Source: Clostridium polynesiense
GTDB taxonomy: Bacteria > Bacillota > Clostridia > Clostridiales > Clostridiaceae
Assembly: GCF_000820705.1 (NCBI RefSeq)
Contig: NZ_CCXI01000133.1
Location: 1 to 64,000 of the forward strand
Direction of reading: 5' to 3'
DNA: 64,000 bases
Part shown: positions 58,976-64,000 of the stretch, one piece after another
Numbering within the stretch: the first letter of the stretch is position 1
Layout: every line of letters starts with the position of its first letter
The notes under the pieces: model-generated
Told to the model about the DNA's origin: nothing
Seen by the model: only the letters and a program-made list of their open reading frames with translations
Databases searched by the model: none
Program-made: the position numbers and the translations under genes

Positions 58976-59072
58976 ATGGTAACAATATATTATATCGCCG
59001 TAAAAGAAGATATATGACTTTTGAAGAGGGATAGGAATAATTAACAAAGCAGCTGATGGGTATAAAAAAACA

Positions 59073-59114
59073 AAAACTGCTGACTATTAATAACTATTAA
59101 TAGTCAGCAGTTTT
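59073..59114 (-). terminator. Terminator after the ferredoxin gene
   Basis: Perfect 20-bp arms (AAAACTGCTGACTATTAATA and partner); the minus strand continues TTTTTGTTTTTTT. Confidence 0.85.
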
Positions 59115-59201
59115 ATCTTAACCAGTAAATATCCTACTAAATAAAATAATATATTTTGAAATATGATTAATTGTAGATGTATATATTATTTGCCAAAGAT
59201 A

Positions 59202-59390
59202 TTATTCAACAGAAATGGCATTTACAGGACAGCTGCTTTCAGCTTCCTTTGCAGAATCTTCACTTCCTGATGGAACTTCATCCACAATTACACCTGCTTT
59301 GCCATCATCTTGCATGTCAAAAACTTCAGGGGAAATAGCAGGACAAAGTCCACAGCCTATACATGTATCCTTATCTACAATTGCTTTCAT
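59202..59390 (-). CDS. Single-cluster [4Fe-4S] ferredoxin
   Basis: 62 residues. Cluster ligands Cys10, Cys13 and Cys16 in CIGCGLCPAI and Cys54 in SCPVNAISVE. The second cluster seen in clostridial 2[4Fe-4S] ferredoxins is missing and replaced by an acidic helix, as in the ferredoxins of the Thermotoga/Desulfovibrio type. It is an electron carrier in the cytoplasm. It lies 64 bases downstream of the Mrp-type ATPase gene; an iron-sulfur link between them is plausible. Confidence 0.93.
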   Translation of the reverse strand: MKAIVDKDTCIGCGLCPAISPEVFDMQDDGKAGVIVDEVPSGSEDSAKEAESSCPVNAISVE

Positions 59391-59454
59391 ACAAGGACCT
59401 CCTTTCGCTTTATAACATATTTATTATAACTCTATGGCATATTTTTATTCAGTA

Positions 59455-60297
59455 TTATCTTAAAATGCTGGATGCCAAAGTATCATAATCTGGATTAAGG
59501 GCCGCATAGCTTTCAGTTCTTCCTTCTTCAAGTGCTTCAGCTAGATCAAGATTTATTGGAAGCTCTGCCAAAAGCGGTATATCAAGATATGCAGCATGCT
59601 CCGCTGCAGATTTCTTGCTGAAAACTCTCATCTTTTCTCCACAACTGCCGCACTGGATATATGACATATTTTCTACTACGCCTTTTATTGGAATTGATAG
59701 TTTTTCAGCCATGGTTACCACTTTTTTAACTATCATAGATACCATGTCCTGAGGAGTTGAAACTATCACTACACTATTTATAGGAAAATTCTGCATTACT
59801 GTCAATGCTGTATCTCCTGTACCAGGAGGCATATCTACTAAAAGATAATCTATTTCTCCCCAGACAGTATCTGTATACATCTGGTTCAATACGCCGTTTA
59901 TTACAGGTCCTCTCCAAATTACAGGCTGATCCTCCACCTGAGTAAGTAGATTCATGGAAATAACCTTTATTCCAAGCTCAGAAACTACAGGTTCAAACTT
60001 AAATTGAGTTCCTTTTTCGTCTAAAGGTATCATATCAGCTCTTTCATAGTTTATACCGAAAAACCTAGGCATAGAAGGCCCGGTGATATCAGCGTCTAAC
60101 ACCCCTACTTTGTAACCTGCTTTGCTTAGTTTAGAAGCAATTATTCCGGTAACCGTGGATTTCCCTACTCCGCCTTTACCGCTTATCACTCCTATTATAT
60201 TTTTAATGGTGCCATATTTAGGCAGCATCTTACCACATTTGTCCTTGTTTTGTATAGAACATTTTGAACTGGAAGGACATGTTGAACAATTTCCCAT
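59455..60297 (-). CDS. Mrp/ApbC-type P-loop ATPase, iron-sulfur carrier
   Basis: 280 residues. A cysteine cluster opens the protein (MGNCSTCPSSSKCSIQ, then DKC), followed by the deviant Walker A ISGKGGVGKSTV, VLDADITGPSMPRFFG, VDMPPGTGDTAL and the C-terminal CxxC in QCGSCGEKM that binds the transferred cluster. The start is ATG at 60297, five bases after AGAGGTG; the longer frame to 60417 overlaps the upstream lipoprotein gene and is rejected. The DUF59 domain of many Mrp proteins is absent, replaced by the cysteine-rich head. Confidence 0.92.
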   Translation of the reverse strand: MGNCSTCPSSSKCSIQNKDKCGKMLPKYGTIKNIIGVISGKGGVGKSTVTGIIASKLSKAGYKVGVLDADITGPSMPRFFGINYERADMIPLDEKGTQFKFEPVVSELGIKVISMNLLTQVEDQPVIWRGPVINGVLNQMYTDTVWGEIDYLLVDMPPGTGDTALTVMQNFPINSVVIVSTPQDMVSMIVKKVVTMAEKLSIPIKGVVENMSYIQCGSCGEKMRVFSKKSAAEHAAYLDIPLLAELPINLDLAEALEEGRTESYAALNPDYDTLASSILR

Positions 60298-60313
60298 TCT
60301 ATCACCTCTAGAT

Positions 60314-61144
60314 TTACCATTTTTCAGGTCTGGACTCGAATATCTGTATGTTCCATTCTCTATTTTCATGCTTTCCAAGAACATAATATTTAAGTTCAGT
60401 ACCTTCGCTTTTATCATACAATGTTATTATACTCTTATAAATTGAAGTTTTATAGCCCTGTGTTTTTACAGAAATTAAAATATCAAATTCTTCCTTATTA
60501 TCTCCGGCAAGAACTGCACCCTTCATAGCATTGTTCAGATTATATTTAAAATCTTCTAGTTCCAGGGATAGTATATACTTTGCACTTTCTACATCATCTT
60601 TAAGGTTAACGCCAACACTTTTTGTTCCTGAGGGATTAAAGCTTTTTCCATACAGATTTATAAATTTTAAAATAGAACCGTAGTATATATCATCAAAATC
60701 TCTGGGCTTTCTTAAGGTATACATATTTCTTATAATATCATTGTCCAGCCTCTTATTAACCCTATAAGATTTTTCCTCATTATAGAAGTTTCCTACGTCC
60801 TTAGTGTTAAGGCCGGCAACATAATTGAATTTGTGAATTTTATCTGAGGACTCTTGGAATTCAAAGATGTAATCTGGATCTAAAGGTACATTTGACTCCA
60901 CTTCCTTGCCTGTAGATAAAAGTCCATATAAATCCCTTATGGTGCTTTTATCCGTAACCACAAACCTAAAGCCGCTGTCCCTGGTGCTTTGTATTACTAT
61001 TTTTTCTACTTTTCCCTGCTTTATATACTCAAAATCGTTGTTTTTCAGTTTTAACCATACCCTTGCTTTATCTATGGTGTCACAGCCGCTAAGTATAAGG
61101 GCCACAAGCATAATGGATAACAAAAATAGTTTATTTTTCTTCAA
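60314..61144 (-). CDS. Lipoprotein of unknown function
   Basis: 276 residues, signal peptide with lipobox LSGC (Cys21). The mature part has mixed alpha/beta character, with blocks KVEKIVIQSTRDSGFRFV and TIRDLYGLLSTGKEV that recall the repeated small beta-alpha units of YhfM-like or DUF5301-like Firmicute lipoproteins. It overlaps the 3' end of lgt by 14 bases, so it is made together with the enzyme that lipidates it. Confidence 0.75.
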   Translation of the reverse strand: MKKNKLFLLSIMLVALILSGCDTIDKARVWLKLKNNDFEYIKQGKVEKIVIQSTRDSGFRFVVTDKSTIRDLYGLLSTGKEVESNVPLDPDYIFEFQESSDKIHKFNYVAGLNTKDVGNFYNEEKSYRVNKRLDNDIIRNMYTLRKPRDFDDIYYGSILKFINLYGKSFNPSGTKSVGVNLKDDVESAKYILSLELEDFKYNLNNAMKGAVLAGDNKEEFDILISVKTQGYKTSIYKSIITLYDKSEGTELKYYVLGKHENREWNIQIFESRPEKW

Positions 61145-61904
61145 CGCTTAATTCGCTCCCTTTATTTCTGGTAATATAAAATACTATTATTCCTAATAAT
61201 AATGTAAATATGGCAATAAATTGAGATGTTGAGAAGACACCTACGCTTCCTCTAGGATCATTCCTTATTATTTCTATCAAAAATCTTCCTATACTGTAAA
61301 TGATTAAGTATAGCGAAAAGGTTCTTCCTTTTCTTTCCTTCTTATTATCATACCATAAAAGAAAAAAAGCCAAAAGAAAATTAAAAACAGAAGAATATAT
61401 CTGGGTGGGGTGAAGATGTATCCCCGCTGGAGCAAAGCCTCCTGCCGGAAATTCACAACTTAAAGGTGAATTTGTAGGCGCCCCATAGCAGCAGCCTGCA
61501 AAAAAGCATCCAATCCTGCCGAATCCCTGCCCTATAGCTACACTGGGTACAGCAAGGTCAAGGATTTTATATATATTCCAATGTTTTGTTCTGCAGTATA
61601 AATAAACTGCAATTCCACCGCCCATAATAGCTCCGTATATTACAAAACCTTCACCAAAATTTTTAATAATCATTGAAGGATTCTGAAGCACTGCTTTGTA
61701 ATCTGTAATTATATAAAGCAGCTTTCCTCCTAATATTCCGCCTGCAACAGCTAATAAAGCCATATTCAAAATATTATCCTCATTATAGCCTCTTTTCTTA
61801 GCCCTATAGTTTAACAATAATATTCCTGAGATTATTCCTAAAGCTATCATTAATCCATATCCGTATACTTCAATGCCAAAAATCCTAAATAATACTGGTC
61901 TCAT
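61131..61904 (-). CDS. lgt: Prolipoprotein diacylglyceryl transferase
   Basis: 257 residues with about seven membrane helices. The Lgt signature is GQGFGRIGCFFAGCCYGAPT (about 133-152), followed by the essential histidine in LHPTQIYSS. It transfers diacylglycerol to the cysteine of lipoprotein precursors, of which this window has six. It is first in the run lgt-lipoprotein-Mrp-ferredoxin. Confidence 0.95.
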   Translation of the reverse strand: MRPVLFRIFGIEVYGYGLMIALGIISGILLLNYRAKKRGYNEDNILNMALLAVAGGILGGKLLYIITDYKAVLQNPSMIIKNFGEGFVIYGAIMGGGIAVYLYCRTKHWNIYKILDLAVPSVAIGQGFGRIGCFFAGCCYGAPTNSPLSCEFPAGGFAPAGIHLHPTQIYSSVFNFLLAFFLLWYDNKKERKGRTFSLYLIIYSIGRFLIEIIRNDPRGSVGVFSTSQFIAIFTLLLGIIVFYITRNKGSELSVEEK

Positions 61905-61935
61905 AATATACTCCGCCTCACCTTAATTTTTAGAG

Positions 61936-61990
61936 TTTGTCTTCTGAAGTTTGTCAGGTGCCTGGCACCTGACAAACTTCAGAAGACAAA
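61936..61990. repeat. 55-bp perfect palindrome containing the GGTGCC repeat, copy 3
   Basis: Two 27-base arms exactly complementary around a central T. The outer part begins TTTGTCTTCTGAAGTTTG; the inner part is TCAGGTGCC, the same core as at 3911 and 39128. It lies between lgt and the gene ending at 62126, ahead of a separate terminator. Confidence 0.88.
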
Positions 61991-62001
61991 ATGAATCTGA
62001 C

Positions 62002-62027
62002 AAAAAAAAGAAGCTTAAGCCTCTTTT
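62002..62027 (-). terminator. Terminator after the gene at 62126
   Basis: Short hairpin GAGGC-TTAA-GCTTC followed by eight Ts on the minus strand. Confidence 0.7.
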
Positions 62028-62125
62028 ATTTAATCTGTTTATTTTAATCAGTCATATTAAATTATAATACTTAAAAAATCATTAAGCAACCTTACGAAGT
62101 ATGCAGTTTTTGAAGAAATTCTGAT

Positions 62126-62707
62126 TTATTTTATCCCGAAACTTTCTACCACTGCGTTAAAAGCTACAACCATATTTTCTTTGTATTTATCTTTTACCAC
62201 ATAAAAAGCAAACTTAACTGTATAGTCTTCATACTTCATATAATATTCCTGAGCTGTGTATTCTTCCGACTTTTGAGATTTGAAATCATATTGAACCTTT
62301 AATACATCCCGTTTATTCATGGTTATCCTGTAGGCTGTATAATCTTTTACAGCATAAATAGACTGCAGGAGCTTCTTGTCCTTTTCCACAGCTTTATTTA
62401 CATCTTCATTTCCTTCAAAAACCGATATATATCCATTTATAACGCTGTCAGGAGACTTATATTCAGTATGGTATAAAATAGTATCATCAGGATATTTTCT
62501 GTCCTTAACTTCCCAATTTTCCGGAAGTTTATAGTTAATTTTTCCCTCTATTCCTTTAATGACCTTCATAACACTCATATCTGTGTTTATAAGAGCAGCT
62601 TCTTTAAACCTGATTTCGAAGATTTTTTGAGAAGAAAATAAGACTATCATAAGACCTATTAATATAAGAGTTACTCCTAACTGCTTTCTGTTTACTTTTA
62701 ACTTCAT
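62126..62707 (-). CDS. Membrane-anchored protein of unknown function
   Basis: 193 residues from ATG at 62707 (AGGGG six to seven bases upstream). One N-terminal helix (about 9-27) is followed by an extracytoplasmic domain with KLPENWEVKDRKYPDD, then alternating strands and helices ending VVESFGIK. The tail resembles the PsbP-like folds found in some Firmicute surface proteins, but this is only an impression. It lies between terminators on both sides, so it is a single-gene unit. Confidence 0.65.
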   Translation of the reverse strand: MKLKVNRKQLGVTLILIGLMIVLFSSQKIFEIRFKEAALINTDMSVMKVIKGIEGKINYKLPENWEVKDRKYPDDTILYHTEYKSPDSVINGYISVFEGNEDVNKAVEKDKKLLQSIYAVKDYTAYRITMNKRDVLKVQYDFKSQKSEEYTAQEYYMKYEDYTVKFAFYVVKDKYKENMVVAFNAVVESFGIK

Positions 62708-62742
62708 CCACAGCACCCCTTTTTAAAGTAAGTAAATATTAT

Positions 62743-62791
62743 AATAAATAGTAGTGCAGTCATTTTACTCTACCGCACTACTATATTTATT
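62743..62791 (-). terminator. Terminator after the last gene of the window
   Basis: Arms around GTAGTGC/GCACTAC extended by AATAAATA pairing with a two-base bulge; it overlaps the stop codon of the gene at 62790. Confidence 0.65.
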
Positions 62792-64000
62792 ATTTCATAG
62801 GCACAACAATGACAGAATTCTTAAAGTCATAAAACATAAGCCAGAATCCCATACCATCTTTCATGTCCTTATCTGGAACCCAGGTAACAAAGCCTGACTT
62901 TCCTCCATAAGGCTGTTCTGATTTATCCTTCTTTCCAGGTATTCCATATACCAGATATTTCATCTTTCCAGAAGGATCACACTTGTACCCTAATGTAAAA
63001 TATCCATACTTTTTAATATAGGGATAGTAATTCATCATTGGATAGTAAACTATGGTATATTTATTATAATTTGAGATATTGCACAAGGTATCAAAATTAT
63101 CAACATTTATCTTATACCACTTACAGTATTTAATCTCCCTGAAGGCCTCCTTAATTGGTTCAAAGCCTTCTGCCACGGACTCGAAAAATTCACCTACACT
63201 TCCTCTTAGTATAAACTGACTTTCCTTTTCTTCCTCCTTTTCAGCATATGGATTAACTTTATCGTCAAATACAATCTTACTTTCTTCTATAATTTTTTCA
63301 TATTTTTCAAATTCATTTGCTTCCATAAAGCTTCTTGCTTCATTAATCTTCTTATCCTCATTAACTTCCCGTTTCTCTGAAACCAGGTTATAGCTGCTTA
63401 AATATTCATCTACCAAGGAAGATCCGTGAACATTTTCATCACGTTCTCCAATTCTTTCAGATTCACAAGGCTCAGTATTTTCTTCTTTGGAAGCATCTAT
63501 AATTTTTTCAGCTTCATTATTATTCTTATCCTGTCTCATTGCAGGCTTATTTTCAGAAACTTCTTCTGGAGCATCTATGGGTTCTTCTTCACTTTGAACA
63601 GGAGATGAGGTCTCTTCCTCTTCTGCTTCTTTCCCATGGAGGAAGGATTGCTCTTCCTTATTTTCTTTCCTTGCATCAAAGGTGGAGGTTTGATACTCAG
63701 CTTCCTTTTCTTCAGGAGAGGAAGATTTTTCTTTATCTTCTTCATTTATCTCAGGAGAGGTTGAGGTTTCTTGCACCTCCGCTTTTTCATCAGGAAGGGA
63801 TACAGGCTCTTCCTGAGCTTCAGTTACCTCCTGCTTTGAAGGTTCTGATCTCACTTGATCCTCTATTATATTTTCAACTTCCGGAATCCCTGTAAGTTCA
63901 TCGGTCCTCTGCAGCTCCTCCATAGACTCTGATATAGGAGCTTCTTCTTTTAAGTTTTTCCCAGTGCCTGCAGGAGCTTCCGGAGCAGTTTCTTTAGGAA
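62790..64000 (-). CDS. Large acidic low-complexity protein with folded C-terminal domain (5' part outside window)
   Basis: The frame stays open to the right edge, so the protein starts beyond 64000; the ATG at 63923 has no good ribosome binding site and the codons before it (APEAPAGTGKNLKEE) are of the same kind. At least 403 residues. The first about 200 seen are rich in Glu, Ser, Pro and Lys and probably disordered. A compact C-terminal domain of about 110 residues (KYCKWYKINVDNFDTLCNIS to NSVIVVPMK) is aromatic and glycine-rich. No membrane helix is seen in the part present. Function unknown; possibly a spore or cell-envelope protein. Confidence 0.7.
   Translation of the reverse strand, partial: PKETAPEAPAGTGKNLKEEAPISESMEELQRTDELTGIPEVENIIEDQVRSEPSKQEVTEAQEEPVSLPDEKAEVQETSTSPEINEEDKEKSSSPEEKEAEYQTSTFDARKENKEEQSFLHGKEAEEEETSSPVQSEEEPIDAPEEVSENKPAMRQDKNNNEAEKIIDASKEENTEPCESERIGERDENVHGSSLVDEYLSSYNLVSEKREVNEDKKINEARSFMEANEFEKYEKIIEESKIVFDDKVNPYAEKEEEKESQFILRGSVGEFFESVAEGFEPIKEAFREIKYCKWYKINVDNFDTLCNISNYNKYTIVYYPMMNYYPYIKKYGYFTLGYKCDPSGKMKYLVYGIPGKKDKSEQPYGGKSGFVTWVPDKDMKDGMGFWLMFYDFKNSVIVVPMK

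Noticed and set aside
58774-59034. Plus-strand open frame crossing the 63-bp palindrome
   Set aside because: No ribosome binding site, low-complexity translation, and it reads through the palindrome. It is better explained as the complement of the minus-strand gene and the hairpin.
60298-60417. N-terminal extension of the Mrp-type ATPase
   Set aside because: It overlaps the lipoprotein gene and has no ribosome binding site, whereas AGAGGTG lies just before the ATG at 60297.
1-64000. CRISPR arrays, tRNA or rRNA genes, prophage or insertion-sequence genes
   Set aside because: None seen: no regularly spaced direct repeats, no cloverleaf with TTCRA arm, no transposase or phage protein motifs.

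Overview
The window is AT-rich DNA from an anaerobic, low-GC Firmicute, most likely Clostridium or a close relative. The evidence is purine-rich GGAGG-type ribosome binding sites throughout, an oxygen-sensitive class III ribonucleotide reductase, citrate fermentation with a decarboxylase sodium pump, BglG-type antitermination, TPP and lysine riboswitches and ECF vitamin transporters. I saw no rRNA, tRNA, CRISPR array, transposase or prophage genes.

Layout. 1-3320 (minus strand): sucrose module, with the sucrose PTS permease (cut by the window edge), a BglG/SacT-type antiterminator and sucrose-6-phosphate hydrolase; the hydrolase and the permease each sit behind their own antiterminator RNA target. 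3344-13961 (minus): citrate fermentation. A CitMHS transporter unit stands in front of a GntR regulator followed by citC-citD-citE-citF-citX and the oxaloacetate decarboxylase parts (alpha, biotin carrier, beta and a gamma subunit that appears split in two). 14023-17147: a divergent hybrid histidine kinase and OmpR-type response regulator. 17150-20826 (minus): AbrB-type permease, D-aminopeptidase DppA, a small membrane protein, a Nudix hydrolase and a VOC protein. 21184-24947 (plus): a compact unit of VTC-type polyphosphate polymerase domain protein, DUF4956 membrane protein, metallo-beta-lactamase lipoprotein and a second DUF4956 protein, followed by an RsgI-like membrane anti-sigma factor.

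25030-43476 (minus): a large cell-wall recycling and amino-sugar/peptide locus. It holds a MurNAc/GlcNAc kinase, exo-N-acetylmuramidase NamZ, N-acetylglucosaminidase NagZ, a complete oligopeptide-type ABC transporter with two paralogous binding lipoproteins, a PIG-L deacetylase, a beta-lactamase-fold hydrolase, a GNAT protein, a ROK kinase, a GH4 6-phospho-glycosidase and an unusual HTH-BadF fusion. The etherase MurQ and a MurNAc PTS are not seen, so uptake probably goes through the ABC system and phosphorylation through MurK. 44062-47920: a degenerate HNH protein, a candidate small RNA with a C-rich loop, twin palindromes, a methyltransferase, an ArsR-type regulator and a small anchored protein. 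48144-50323: nrdD behind an NrdR box. 50502-55968: DUF3048 lipoprotein, ECF S component, a GGDEF protein, a DegV-PadR operon behind a 30-bp palindromic operator, and ThiT under a TPP riboswitch.

56122-58228: an NhaC-superfamily transporter under a lysine riboswitch, hence probably a lysine permease. 58255-64000 (minus): an unknown protein behind a 63-bp palindrome, ferredoxin, Mrp-type P-loop ATPase, lipoprotein, Lgt and two unknown proteins; the last, with a long acidic segment, runs out of the window.

The most interesting items are the polyphosphate/DUF4956/MBL/RsgI unit, the HTH-BadF fusion inside the cell-wall recycling locus, the split gamma subunit whose C-terminus is written by a dispersed repeat, the candidate C-loop RNA and the long perfect palindromes. 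Functions rest on reading motifs by eye; no database search was possible.
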